A stretch of 64,000 nucleotides of DNA from positions 279,090-343,089 of the forward strand of contig NZ_RBZU01000007.1 of the NCBI RefSeq assembly GCF_003628125.1, written 5' to 3'. Position 1 is the stretch's first letter. Each line of letters opens with the position of its first letter. Shown one piece after another: positions 1-9,083 of the stretch. The notes under the pieces are model-generated. The model had not been told where the DNA came from. It saw only the letters and a program-made list of their open reading frames with translations, and ran no database searches. Position numbers and translations under genes: made by a program. The DNA is from Pararobbsia silviterrae. GTDB lineage: Bacteria; Pseudomonadota; Gammaproteobacteria; Burkholderiales; Burkholderiaceae.

Positions 1-708
1 GTCGCCGTCTGCGCGCTCATGATCGGACTCACGCGTCAGCTCGGACTCGACGAACGCTCGGTCCTGCTCGCGGGCGCAGGCGGTCTCATGCACGATCTCG
101 GCAAGGCCGCCGTGCCGCTCGATATCCTGAACAAGCCCGGCAAGCTGACCGATTCCGAATTCGACCTCATGCGGCGTCATTCCGTGGCGGGCAGCGGCAT
201 GCTCAAGGAAGCCGGCGCGCCGCTCGAAGTGCAGGACGTCGCGCTGTATCACCACGAGAAGATGATCGGCGGCGGGTATCCGATCGGGCTCGTCGGCGAC
301 GATATTCCGCTATGGGCACGTATGGGCGCCGTCTGCGACGTCTACGACGCCATCACGTCCGAGCGCCCCTACAAGCATGCCTGGAACCCCGCCGACGCCA
401 TCCGCAACATGGCGAACTGGAACGGACACTTCGACCCGCGTCTGTTCAGCGCGTTTGTCAAATCGATCGGCATCTATCCGGTCGGGTCGCTCGTGCGTTT
501 GACCTCGAACGAACTCGCGGTCGTCATCGAACCCGGATCGATATCGCTGCTCAAGCCGCAGGTCCGCGTGTTCTTTTCGATTCCGTCGAATCGGATCATT
601 CCGGACACCGTTATCGATCTGGCCGCCGATGGCTGCGATATCCGGATCGTCGGACCCGAAGACCCGAGCCAATGGGGCTTCCCGCACCTCGAAACACTTT
701 GGCAATAA
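1..708 (+). CDS. HD-GYP domain cyclic-di-GMP phosphodiesterase, 5'-truncated by window edge
   Basis: The reading frame is open from base 1, so the N-terminus lies outside the window and the first internal ATG (base 19) is probably not the start. The visible 235 residues carry an HD-GYP hydrolase domain: an HDLGK motif at bases 91-105, a downstream histidine pair in HHEK (from base 250) followed by GGGYP, and CDVYDAITSERPYK. HD-GYP enzymes degrade cyclic di-GMP in the cytoplasm and so affect motility and biofilm. One deviation is visible: the usual HHExxDGxGYP has isoleucine in place of the aspartate. A sensor or receiver domain would be expected upstream but cannot be seen. Confidence 0.9.
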   Translation, partial: VAVCALMIGLTRQLGLDERSVLLAGAGGLMHDLGKAAVPLDILNKPGKLTDSEFDLMRRHSVAGSGMLKEAGAPLEVQDVALYHHEKMIGGGYPIGLVGDDIPLWARMGAVCDVYDAITSERPYKHAWNPADAIRNMANWNGHFDPRLFSAFVKSIGIYPVGSLVRLTSNELAVVIEPGSISLLKPQVRVFFSIPSNRIIPDTVIDLAADGCDIRIVGPEDPSQWGFPHLETLWQ

Positions 709-715
709 AGCCTAA

Positions 716-955
716 GAAGCTGTTGCGAAATTAAAGAAGCCGAGGGTTGAGACGAGACCAACAGACTAACGAACACGCCAAGGACAGGAAGGCCTCGTGA
801 ACATGGGCATATCGTTCATAGCGGATTTTCAGGCGTCGAAACGAATGCAGCCACGCGATATCGGTGTGCGCGAACGTATGCACACCTTGCAACATCCTTT
901 CGAAAACATCGATGAAGGGCCGCTTCAGCGCCCCGACGACATGCAAGCCGCGCAA
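716..955 (-). pseudogene. decayed C-terminal remnant of an IS5-family transposase
   Basis: On the minus strand the 74-residue frame ending at 731 contains AWLHSFRRLKIRYER followed by HVHEAFLSLACSLVCW. This matches the well-known C-terminal block of IS5-group DDE transposases (typically ERTFAWLHQFRRLRIRYE... IHEAFLSLGCALICW). The catalytic part is missing, and the residues just upstream no longer fit the family. The left end, GAAGCTGTTGCGAAATTA from base 714, resembles an IS5-type terminal repeat. I could not find a matching inverted end on the right, so the limits are approximate. It fills the space between the HD-GYP gene and the AraC gene; nothing else is evident in 709-1063. Confidence 0.6.
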
Positions 956-1063
956 GCGTCACCGCGCGGCTTGCATGGACTTGTGGCGTAAAGGACACCA
1001 CCCGTTCGATTCAACGCGATCCAAGTAAAATCGCGAAACGTTGAAGGACTGTTTCGCTATTTC

Positions 1064-2059
1064 ATGCCTGTCAAATCTCCCCCGCTGCCCGCGCTGCTGT
1101 ACGGCGAAGCCGATGCAATCCGGCATACCGATGCGCGCAGTCTCGGAGACCAGATCCAGCGCGTGTTCCCCGGCCTCAACGCCTACGATCCGCTGGGCAA
1201 TCCGAAGCATTTTTCCGCCAAGAGCCGCGGCATTGCCTTGCCCGGCGTCCAGGTCGTGGCGAGCGCCATTTCGGCGAGCAGCGTCGATCGCGACGACCAG
1301 CAGCAAATGACGCTCATGATTCCGATGGCCGGGCAATGCACGGTCACGCTCGACGACAAGACATTTTCGTGGGGCGTCGGCCGCGCCGGGATTTATATGC
1401 CCGCCTTCGACGGGCGTGTACTCGGTCAAGGCGATGCCCGCAGCCTGCTCATGTTCAATCCCCAGCGCGACGCACTTGAACGCACGGCCCGCGCCATGTT
1501 CGGCCTGGCTGCCGACGAACCCGTTGACTTGTGCGCAGACGCGCCTCGCCTCGTGGGCGTCGACGTGGCGGGACACAGCCTCGAACCCGTATGGCGGGGA
1601 CTCGGCGCCCTCATCGATGCGTATCGCGGCGATGCGGCCCTGCTTGCGCGTCTCGGATTCGACGACATCATCAAGCGGCATCTGGTCGCCCTGTTGCGCC
1701 CCGACATGACGGCACCCCACGCGCTCGGGTCAAAGGTCGAAAAGCGGCTGCGCCGCGAGGTCATCGACGACCTCTGCGATGCAATGCGCAGTCAACCCGG
1801 CAAGCGCTGGACGCTGACCGAGATGGAAATCCTCAGCGGTCTGTCGGCGCGCGCCTTGCAATACATGTTCAAGGCACGCTTCGGATGCAGCCCGATGGAC
1901 TGGCTGCGAGAACAACGCCTGCAACTCGCGCGCCGTCGTCTGCTTCAAAACGATTTCGTAACGATCAGTCAACTCGCGCAAGACTGCGGCTTTGGCGCGG
2001 CAAGTCAATTTTCCGGGCTCTACAAAGCGCGCTTCGGGGTGACGCCGAGTCGCACGTAA
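1064..2059 (+). CDS. AraC family transcriptional regulator (AraC-binding-like N-domain)
   Basis: This 331-residue protein has an N-terminal ligand or partner domain of the type seen in AraC/OxyR-like regulators of catabolic operons (residues about 40-210). A C-terminal double helix-turn-helix follows (about 235-331), with the hallmark segments LSARALQYMFKARFGCSPMDWLREQR and, in the second HTH, FGAASQFSGLYKARFGVTPS. The ATG at 1064 gives a normal family length, although no good Shine-Dalgarno lies directly before it. It precedes the adenylate-forming enzyme at 2404 on the same strand, 344 bp away, so it may regulate that gene. That link is inference. Confidence 0.88.
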   Translation: MPVKSPPLPALLYGEADAIRHTDARSLGDQIQRVFPGLNAYDPLGNPKHFSAKSRGIALPGVQVVASAISASSVDRDDQQQMTLMIPMAGQCTVTLDDKTFSWGVGRAGIYMPAFDGRVLGQGDARSLLMFNPQRDALERTARAMFGLAADEPVDLCADAPRLVGVDVAGHSLEPVWRGLGALIDAYRGDAALLARLGFDDIIKRHLVALLRPDMTAPHALGSKVEKRLRREVIDDLCDAMRSQPGKRWTLTEMEILSGLSARALQYMFKARFGCSPMDWLREQRLQLARRRLLQNDFVTISQLAQDCGFGAASQFSGLYKARFGVTPSRT

Positions 2060-2403
2060 TTCAAACGAAGTTCGCACGACGTCCATCCGTCGAAGCCGGC
2101 TTGCTCATCGGTGTGCACCGCAATGCGCAACCGCTTTTTCCGCGCGCGGCGCACACGACTTTTCCCCGCCTGAAATCCCAACCCCGCCGCCAATAGCCGA
2201 AGCATTAACGGCAATGCACGCGCGTTCTTTAGGCCGAAACTCGCGCCAGCGCCGATATTTTTTCGGTCTCAAATTATTTATCCTGAATTGCGCAAAACAG
2301 ATAGCGGGTTGCGCAATCCGTGTATTCGAGCGCATCGCGCCTTGTTATAAATCCGCAAAAAACACGGTCACGCCGTGAGCCAGGCCAACCGGCATAGGCG
2401 CGT
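2060..2403. other. intergenic region before the adenylate-forming enzyme
   Basis: No convincing gene is present in these 344 bases. The stretch 2255-2310 is conspicuously AT-rich for this genome and is the best place for a promoter of the downstream ligase gene, but I could not fix -35/-10 boxes with confidence. Confidence 0.4.
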
Positions 2404-3891
2404 GTGACAACAGACCAATTTATTGCGGGTAACGGGTGCACTTTGAATATCGCTGAACAGGTCGAGCGGCAAGCCAAGCGCCGGCCAGCCGCTATCGCGC
2501 TCATCACGCTGGAGCGCGTCTGGACGTACCGGGAACTCATCGTCGCCAGTCACGCGCTCGCACGCAAGCTTCTCGAAAGCGGCGTACAACCAGGACACCG
2601 AATCGGTGTGTCGATGCTGCAGACCCCGCTGCACTTGATGACGGTGCTCGCGCTTGCGCGCATCGGCGCGGTCTCGGTTCCCGTGCACGTGGCCCAGCCC
2701 GTTGCGCAGCGACTCGCTGTGGTGCACCGCTTCGGCATCGCTGCGATCGTCTCGGGCCGCCGCGACTTCGCGCTCGAAGTCGTTCCGTTTATCGATCTGA
2801 GCGGCATCGATCTGACCGCACCGACCGATCTGCCCGCGTGCACCACCGGGCCCGACGATCCGTTTCGAATCGTGTTGTCCTCGGGTACGACGGGCGAACC
2901 CAAGGGCGTGCTGTACGGCCACCGCTACATGCTCGACCGTACGCGCCATTCGATGCAAAGCTTCCACGTCGATGCGCGATCGCGGCTCTTGCCGATGGAC
3001 CTCAACTTCACGATCGGCTTCGTCTACGCGATCGGGACACTGCTCGAAGGCGGCAGCGTCGTGCTCGGCCCGGTCACGACGCCGCCCGACATGGTGCAGC
3101 AAGTCCGCCTGCTGGGCGTCACGCACTGGCTGCTGTCGCCCATCATGGCGGAGCAGATTGGCGCACTGATGACCGACGACGATATTCACTTCCCGAGCGT
3201 CGAACACCTGCGGATGACGGGCGCCAAGCCCGGCCAGAAGTTACTCGACATGCTGTTCAGACGCTTTACGCCGAATGTCTTCGAGCACTACGGCCTGACG
3301 GAAATCGGCGCGCTTTCGATCGCAACGCCCGAGCTCCTGCGTCGCGCCCCCGACAGCGCGGGTCGCATCGACGCGTCGATGACGGTCGAGGTCGTCGGCG
3401 CAGACGATCAGCCCCTTCCCGCGGGAAGCGTCGGCAGCCTGCGTGTCAAGGCACCGTTCATGATCGACGGTTACCTCGGAGAGCTCGACAAGGCGACGAG
3501 CCGCTTTCGCAACGGCTGGTATTACACGGGCGATTTCGCGCATATCGACGCGGAAGGGCTGCTGTTCGTCGCGGGTCGCGAAGACAACGTCATCAACATC
3601 GGCGGCAGCAAATTCGCGCCGTGGGACATCGAGCACGTGCTGCAGTCCCATCCGCTCGTGCGCGAAGCCATCGTATTTGCGCTACCGCAGTCCGATGGCC
3701 TCCCCGTGCTGGCCGCCGCGCTTGCCGTATCGAACGACGTGTCGATCGACGAACTCCACGTGTGGGCCCGCTCGCGACTCGGCCCCCGAACCCCGGCCCG
3801 CCTGTTCGTCGTCGACGCGCTGCCGCGAACGATCACGGGCAAAGTGCAGCGCGAACGCATCGGCGCGCTGCTGGGCAACGAACAGCGTTGA
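2404..3891 (+). CDS. class I adenylate-forming enzyme (AMP-dependent acyl ligase)
   Basis: This 495-residue protein of the acyl-CoA synthetase/AMP-ligase superfamily would activate a carboxylic acid with ATP to the acyl-adenylate and pass it to CoA or a carrier. The core motifs appear in order: A3 VLSSGTTGEPKG, A5 EHYGLTEIG, A7 YYTGDF, A8 REDNVINIGGSKFAPWDIE, and A10 lysine in PRTITGKVQR. The start is GTG; no in-frame ATG upstream gives a better N-terminus. It is near the short end for the family. No acyl carrier protein, condensing enzyme or beta-oxidation gene is adjacent: an AraC regulator lies upstream and an autotransporter downstream. The substrate cannot be inferred. Confidence 0.85.
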   Translation: MTTDQFIAGNGCTLNIAEQVERQAKRRPAAIALITLERVWTYRELIVASHALARKLLESGVQPGHRIGVSMLQTPLHLMTVLALARIGAVSVPVHVAQPVAQRLAVVHRFGIAAIVSGRRDFALEVVPFIDLSGIDLTAPTDLPACTTGPDDPFRIVLSSGTTGEPKGVLYGHRYMLDRTRHSMQSFHVDARSRLLPMDLNFTIGFVYAIGTLLEGGSVVLGPVTTPPDMVQQVRLLGVTHWLLSPIMAEQIGALMTDDDIHFPSVEHLRMTGAKPGQKLLDMLFRRFTPNVFEHYGLTEIGALSIATPELLRRAPDSAGRIDASMTVEVVGADDQPLPAGSVGSLRVKAPFMIDGYLGELDKATSRFRNGWYYTGDFAHIDAEGLLFVAGREDNVINIGGSKFAPWDIEHVLQSHPLVREAIVFALPQSDGLPVLAAALAVSNDVSIDELHVWARSRLGPRTPARLFVVDALPRTITGKVQRERIGALLGNEQR

Positions 3892-3975
3892 GCTGGACGG
3901 ATCGCCGAGCGGTTCGACACGTTCGATTGAACCGTCTCGCGCGATACGAAAACAATCGTGTTGAGACCAAACGTC

Positions 3976-6750
3976 ATGAAACCAACCTCTCGCCGCCATC
4001 CGCGGCGCACCGCAATTTCGCTTGCCCTCGCGGCCGCGCTGGCCGCGCCCCCCGTCATTGTCCAAGCCCAGGTCGTCAGCGGCGCGTCCGGACCGATCAG
4101 CGCGACCGATGGGCTGGATATCGACATCGGCACCAACGGCGCCGTGTCGAACACACGGACGGGTGTTCAGATCGGGTCGGGCGTCTCAATCGGCACCCTG
4201 TCGAATAGCGGCTCGATCACCGTCAACGGAAGCTTTTTCGATCAAAACGCCATCAACAATGCGGGCTCGATCGGCACCCTGACCAACAGCGGCACGATCA
4301 GCGTCACGCCCTACACCTCGATCGGCGGCTATCCGTCAGCCGGCATCCTGAACACGGGCACGATCACCACACTGACCAATTCGAGCACCGGCGTCATCAA
4401 CGTCGTCTCGGGCTGGAACTGCGGCGATTGCGGAGGCGGCTACAACGCGTTCGGGATCTATAACGGCCTCGGCGGCTTGATCACCTCGTTGATCAACAAC
4501 GGCAGCATCAGCGCGACGGCGGCAGAGAACGGTACCGGCGTGGGGATCCAGAATCTCGGCACGATCGGCACGCTCACGAATACCGGCACGATCAACGGCA
4601 ACGATCGCGGCATCTATAACGACGGCACGATCACGACGCTGATCAACGGCACGACGGGCAGTCCCGTCTCGGGCAGTGTCATCTCGGGCGGCAACACCGG
4701 CATTTACAACGACGCGCAAGGCCAGATCGGTACGCTGACCAACAACGGCACGATCTCGGGCGGCAGTCCGGGCGTTTACAACCTCGGCACAATCGGCACG
4801 CTCACCAACCACGGCAGCATTTCCGGCGGCATCAGCGGTGTCTTCAACAACGGCACGATCAGCACGCTCACCAACACCGGCACGATTCACGGCGGCGAGA
4901 CGGGCGTGCTCAACGAGGGCTCGCTCGGCGCGCTGAGCAATAGCGGCACAATCAGCGGCGACGGCTGGGCGATCTTCAATTCGTCGAGCGGCACGCTCGG
5001 CCCGATCACGAACTCGGGGCTCATCGAAGGCACGATCGAAAACGATTCGTCGAACGATCTGACGATCGGCGGCGGCACGGGCGCGACGTTCGGCACGCTC
5101 ACGGGGAACAACGGTGCGGTCGGGCTCATTGAGAACACCTCGTCGAACGTCGTCTTCAACACGGGCAACCTCGTGCTCAACGACACGATCGACGTGGGCA
5201 GCAACACCGTGCAAAACACGGGCGCAACGCTGCGCGTGAACACGCAGATCGCGATCACGGGGAACTACACACAATCGGCCGACGCCACCCTGCTCTCGGG
5301 CGTCACGTCGTCGACGAACTACGGCTCACTCGTCGTGAGCGGCAATGCGACGATCGACGCCGGCTCGTCGGTGGGCCTCAAGAGCCAGAGCTATGCATTC
5401 GCCGATGGCCAACGCTATATCGTCGTGTCGGCGAGCGGCACGGGGACGTATAACGTCGGATCGCTGCAGTACTCGGCAACAGGCTATGACGGCACGATCA
5501 TCGGCGAGGCGCTGACGGTCGATGGGCAAAGCGATCTCGAACTGTGCCTGGGCAACTGCAGCGGCACGACATCGCCATCGTCGCCATCGTCGGGGCCCGC
5601 CACACAGCCGAACTCGATTGCGTCGCTGACGGGGATCGGGCATTACACGGGCTACAACGCGGACCTCATGAATCTGAGCAACGCGGTGCTCGGCGCGCAA
5701 AGCAGCGGATCGAGCGCGGTCGCGAACCGGGTCGGCGCGCAGCTTGCGCCGACGCACTCAAGCAGCGGCGCGGGTGCGGCGGCAGCGCCGACCTTCGACG
5801 TGCTCGCAGTGGTCGCGGCGCATGCCGACAGCCTGCGACTTGCGCAAGACAATGGCGATGGCTCGGGTTCGGCTTCAGGCATCGCCACCGGCGAAGCGTC
5901 ACCGCAATGGGCCGTCTGGGGTCAAGGCTTCGGCGGCCATGCAAGCCAGGGCGCCGTCGACGCCGTCGATGGCTACAGCGCGAACTACGGTGGCGTGCTG
6001 CTCGGCGCCGACCATGCGATCGACGACCACTGGCGCGCCGGCGGCGTGTTCAGCTACAGCAACTCGCTGATCGATCAAACCGGCAACAGCGACGGCGATT
6101 CGACGCGCGTGAATGGCTACGGCCTCATCGGGTATGCGAGCTATACGGGCCAGCCGTGGTACGTGAATCTTGCGGCCGGCGCCGTGCAGGAGCGCTTCGA
6201 CACCACACGCCAGATCGACTTCACGGGATTCTCGAGCGTGGCCAACGGGTCGTTCTCGGGTCAGTTGTACGTGACAAGCGTCGAGGGCGGCTGGCCGCTC
6301 GCGGTGGGTCATGACTTCACGCTGACGCCACTCGCGAGTCTTACGTACAGCTACCAGCATCAGAACGGCTACACCGAAAGCGGCGGCAGCGGCGCGGGGC
6401 TGACGATCGATGCCACGCATGACATCTCCGTGCGCAGCGCGCTCGGTGCGAAACTCGAACGCGGCTTCGATACGTCGTACGGGGCGATCGTGCCGGATCT
6501 GAAGCTCATGTGGATTCACGAGTACGATCATTCGAAGGAAGCCACGACGGCCAACTTCACGGCCGCGCCGGCCGGCGAAACAGCGTTCACGACGGTCGGT
6601 TCGACGCCCGTGGCCGATCTGGCCGACGTGCAGTTAGGCGTGACATTGCTCAAGGCAAACAACCTGACGCTGACGGCGCGTTACGAGCTGCAGGCCGGCG
6701 CGCACTTCACGTCGCAAACGGGCACGCTGCGTCTGCGCCAATTGTTCTGA
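3976..6750 (+). CDS. autotransporter (type Va secretion) with repetitive beta-solenoid passenger
   Basis: This is an outer-membrane autotransporter of about 924 residues. A signal peptide (basic MKPTSRRHPRR, then an alanine/leucine-rich core ending VQAQ) leads into a passenger built from about ten copies of a motif like IGTLTNxGTI separated by GVYN/GIYN turns (residues about 60-370), typical of a right-handed beta-helix. A serine/proline-rich linker precedes the C-terminal beta-barrel (about residue 650 onward), which ends in the expected aromatic residue (LRLRQLF). I place the start at ATG 3976 because the signal peptide begins there; a GTG at 3958 would add six residues. A strong terminator follows. 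Adhesin or surface-display function is inferred from the family only. Confidence 0.87.
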   Translation: MKPTSRRHPRRTAISLALAAALAAPPVIVQAQVVSGASGPISATDGLDIDIGTNGAVSNTRTGVQIGSGVSIGTLSNSGSITVNGSFFDQNAINNAGSIGTLTNSGTISVTPYTSIGGYPSAGILNTGTITTLTNSSTGVINVVSGWNCGDCGGGYNAFGIYNGLGGLITSLINNGSISATAAENGTGVGIQNLGTIGTLTNTGTINGNDRGIYNDGTITTLINGTTGSPVSGSVISGGNTGIYNDAQGQIGTLTNNGTISGGSPGVYNLGTIGTLTNHGSISGGISGVFNNGTISTLTNTGTIHGGETGVLNEGSLGALSNSGTISGDGWAIFNSSSGTLGPITNSGLIEGTIENDSSNDLTIGGGTGATFGTLTGNNGAVGLIENTSSNVVFNTGNLVLNDTIDVGSNTVQNTGATLRVNTQIAITGNYTQSADATLLSGVTSSTNYGSLVVSGNATIDAGSSVGLKSQSYAFADGQRYIVVSASGTGTYNVGSLQYSATGYDGTIIGEALTVDGQSDLELCLGNCSGTTSPSSPSSGPATQPNSIASLTGIGHYTGYNADLMNLSNAVLGAQSSGSSAVANRVGAQLAPTHSSSGAGAAAAPTFDVLAVVAAHADSLRLAQDNGDGSGSASGIATGEASPQWAVWGQGFGGHASQGAVDAVDGYSANYGGVLLGADHAIDDHWRAGGVFSYSNSLIDQTGNSDGDSTRVNGYGLIGYASYTGQPWYVNLAAGAVQERFDTTRQIDFTGFSSVANGSFSGQLYVTSVEGGWPLAVGHDFTLTPLASLTYSYQHQNGYTESGGSGAGLTIDATHDISVRSALGAKLERGFDTSYGAIVPDLKLMWIHEYDHSKEATTANFTAAPAGETAFTTVGSTPVADLADVQLGVTLLKANNLTLTARYELQAGAHFTSQTGTLRLRQLF

Positions 6751-6783
6751 TCGCACGCAATCTTTCTGGTTGAAGGCGATGCG

Positions 6784-6818
6784 GGGCGCGGGGTTCGAAA
6801 GAGCCCCGCGCCCTTTTT
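6784..6818 (+). terminator. rho-independent terminator after the autotransporter
   Basis: A perfect 10-bp GC stem (6784-6793 with 6804-6813) and a 10-nt loop are followed directly by five T residues. It lies 33 bp after the autotransporter stop. Confidence 0.88.
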
Positions 6819-6864
6819 CTTGTGCACGCGCGATATGCGAAGCGCGGCGCGCGGCACCGTACAT

Positions 6865-7929
6865 CTAGGCCGAGCCCGCCTTCGTGCCGAGTTCGTCGAA
6901 GCGCTTGAGCTTGTAGATCAACGCCGACACGAGCCAGCTTGCGATAAAGATGCCGATGATCGCGTAGCCGATCCATCCGAAGTTGTCGTTGAGCATGCCC
7001 ACCGCATCCCAGAACGCGCCGTTCAGATGAAATGCGTCGCCGATCAGGCCCAGTCCCTCGATACTGCCGACGATGACGGCGACCGCCACCGAGATCGATG
7101 TGATCGTGATGTTGTAATAAAGCTTTCGGACCGGTTTCGAAAATGCCCACCCATAAGCGCCGAGCATCAGAATGCCGTCGGTCGTGTCGACGAGCGTCAT
7201 ACCGGCCGTAAATAGCGTCGGAAACACGAGAATCGACCAGATCGACATGCCGTGCGCGGCGCCCGCGGCCGACATGCCGAGCAAGCCGACCTCGGTCGCC
7301 GTATCGAAGCCGAGGCCGAATAGAAACCCGAGCGCATACATATGCACGCTTTTCGTCACGAGACCGAACATCGGACGAAACAAACGCGAGAGCAAGCCCC
7401 GATTGCCGAGCAGCATATCGAAGTCGTCTTCCGCATAGGGTTCGCCGCGACGCACGCGCCCGAATGCGCGCATGACCGAGCGCAGGATCACGAGATTGAC
7501 GAGCGCGATCGCGAACAGAAAACACGTTGAAACCAGTGTGCCGACGACGCCGCCGATCTCCTTGAAATGATCGAGGCGGCCTTGCAATGCGAGCGCCGTC
7601 GCGGCGATGCCGACCGACGCGAGCACGACGATCGTCGAGTGTCCGAGCGAAAACATCAGGCCGACCGTGATAGGCCGGCGCCCGGCCTGCATGAGCTTGC
7701 GCGTGACGTTGTCGATCGCCGCGATATGGTCGGCGTCGACCGCGTGCCGCAAGCCGAACGAATAGGCAAGCAGGCAGGTCCCCATGAGCAGCGGATAACC
7801 GCGAAACGCGACGCATGCCCAAACCCAGGCGCCGATATTGAAGAGGATCAGCAACGCGTACACACGCGTGATCTTCGGGCGCAGCGACGCGCCATGATCG
7901 GCAATCAGTGCTTGGAGCGGACCCGCCAT
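6865..7929 (-). CDS. NiCoT-family nickel/cobalt transporter (HoxN/NixA type)
   Basis: This 354-residue inner-membrane permease has eight or so hydrophobic segments. It carries the diagnostic NiCoT signature HAVDADHIAAIDN at residues 62-74, SLGHSTIV in the next loop, and GLGFDTATE further on. These are the metal-recognition motifs of high-affinity Ni2+/Co2+ importers that feed urease, hydrogenase or cobalamin enzymes. I chose the ATG at 7929 because GAGGG lies 6 bp upstream; the frame continues 11 codons further without a ribosome binding site. It converges with the autotransporter. No nickel enzyme is encoded nearby. Confidence 0.92.
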   Translation of the reverse strand: MAGPLQALIADHGASLRPKITRVYALLILFNIGAWVWACVAFRGYPLLMGTCLLAYSFGLRHAVDADHIAAIDNVTRKLMQAGRRPITVGLMFSLGHSTIVVLASVGIAATALALQGRLDHFKEIGGVVGTLVSTCFLFAIALVNLVILRSVMRAFGRVRRGEPYAEDDFDMLLGNRGLLSRLFRPMFGLVTKSVHMYALGFLFGLGFDTATEVGLLGMSAAGAAHGMSIWSILVFPTLFTAGMTLVDTTDGILMLGAYGWAFSKPVRKLYYNITITSISVAVAVIVGSIEGLGLIGDAFHLNGAFWDAVGMLNDNFGWIGYAIIGIFIASWLVSALIYKLKRFDELGTKAGSA

Positions 7930-8065
7930 CGTGTTCCCTCGAGGTGTCGACGCGATCGGCAAACCGATGCCGGATTACGCCCGAATAGGGCCGCATCATA
8001 CCTCGACAAAAAGCGCGACTCAGTGCGCGCGCCTCGCGGCGTCCGGGAAAGCGTATCGATGCCGC

Positions 8066-8380
8066 TCAGCACCGCCAGCCCCGGCGACCGCGCATCGCCG
8101 CCATGCCCTGCGTGAGCTGCTCGCGCTCTTCGGGCGTCATGCGTTCCCAGCGCCGCCAAAAGCGAGGGCCGCATCCGCCCCGCGCATGTCCGTGGAATCC
8201 GCCGAGCAGCACGCGGCTCAAGACGAGCAGCCCGATCGCGTGCAGATAATCGATCGTCTGCGCGCCCGTGAAAAGCGTCGGCATGACCCAGTTCCAAAGG
8301 CCCCGGACAACGGCGGCCAAGACCGCGATACACACAATGACAAGCACGAACTTGCCGACCATCCAGAATCGAAATCGCAT
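8066..8380 (-). CDS. small membrane protein cotranscribed with an ECF sigma factor
   Basis: This is a 104-residue protein with one or two hydrophobic helices in its first half (VGKFVLVIVCIAVLAAVV and HAIGLLVLSRVLLGG). A basic, cytoplasm-like tail follows, containing a glycine/histidine stretch and RFWRRWERMTPEEREQL. The start has GGAGCG upstream and lies 18 bp after the sigma factor stop, so the two are almost certainly one transcript. Position suggests a regulatory partner of the sigma factor. It has no recognisable anti-sigma (ZAS) motif, so I do not call it an anti-sigma factor. Confidence 0.75.
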   Translation of the reverse strand: MRFRFWMVGKFVLVIVCIAVLAAVVRGLWNWVMPTLFTGAQTIDYLHAIGLLVLSRVLLGGFHGHARGGCGPRFWRRWERMTPEEREQLTQGMAAMRGRRGWRC

Positions 8381-8398
8381 ATTCAGTCGCTCCGTGTT

Positions 8399-8983
8399 TT
8401 ATGAATCCAGCGCGCCATCGATCGATCGCAACCGCTCACGCAGGTGCAATACGGCATAGCGCTTGCGCGCGAGCAAGGTGTTGATTCCCACACCCGTTTC
8501 GCGCGCGAGTGTCTTGAACGATTTGCCGTCGAGTTCATGCGCGATGAAGATCTCGCGCTGATTCGCCGGCAATTCATCGAGCGCATCCCACAGCGCATCG
8601 ATGAGGACTCTGCGCGCATACGCGGCCTCGGGGCCGTCGTAATGCGAAGGCAGTTCGAGATCGAGCCGATAGGCCTGATCGGGATCATCGAGGGCCTCGC
8701 GCTCGATGTCGGCGAGCGGCTGCTCGCGACGCTTGCGGAATCGGTCGATGATCCGGTTGCGCGCGACCCTGAACAGCCAGGCGCTGACCTGCTCGATCGG
8801 TTCGGGCAGGCGATAGGCCTGCACGAATTCCTGAAACACATCCTGAAGAATGTCCTCGGCATCGCCCGCATCGCCGACGCGGCGGCGGATGAAGTCGCGC
8901 AGGCGACCGCGTTCGCGTACGACCGTCGCATCGATCTCGCGGTCTCGGTCGGTCATGGTCGTCAGGGTCGGCGAAGTGTCCAT
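8399..8983 (-). CDS. RNA polymerase ECF-type sigma factor (sigma-70 family)
   Basis: This 194-residue sigma factor has region 2 at residues about 25-95 (with DAEDILQDVFQEF and VSAWLFRVARNRIIDRFRKR, the usual -10 recognition helix) and region 4 at about 135-188 (LDELPANQREIFIAHELDGKS, then a helix-turn-helix GVGINTLLARKRYAV). It lacks regions 1 and 3, as expected of the ECF group. The longest start is used; an in-frame ATG nine codons later is an alternative, and neither has a clear Shine-Dalgarno. It heads a two-gene unit with the small membrane protein. The signal it senses is not evident. Confidence 0.9.
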   Translation of the reverse strand: MDTSPTLTTMTDRDREIDATVVRERGRLRDFIRRRVGDAGDAEDILQDVFQEFVQAYRLPEPIEQVSAWLFRVARNRIIDRFRKRREQPLADIEREALDDPDQAYRLDLELPSHYDGPEAAYARRVLIDALWDALDELPANQREIFIAHELDGKSFKTLARETGVGINTLLARKRYAVLHLRERLRSIDGALDS

Positions 8984-9083
8984 GCACGTAAAGACGGCTC
9001 ACGCGCACGGATATTGTCTGGATCAGGAAAATATTTTTGCGGCGCATGCCGCGCATGCGCCTGTCGCATTGTGAACGAACGCA

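Noticed and set aside
2838..4208. 456-codon plus-strand frame
   Set aside because: Out-of-frame reading of the adenylate-forming enzyme and the start of the autotransporter; highly Arg-rich with no domain.
8066..8380. Small membrane protein as an anti-sigma factor
   Set aside because: No zinc-binding anti-sigma motif and the wrong topology cues; position alone is not enough.
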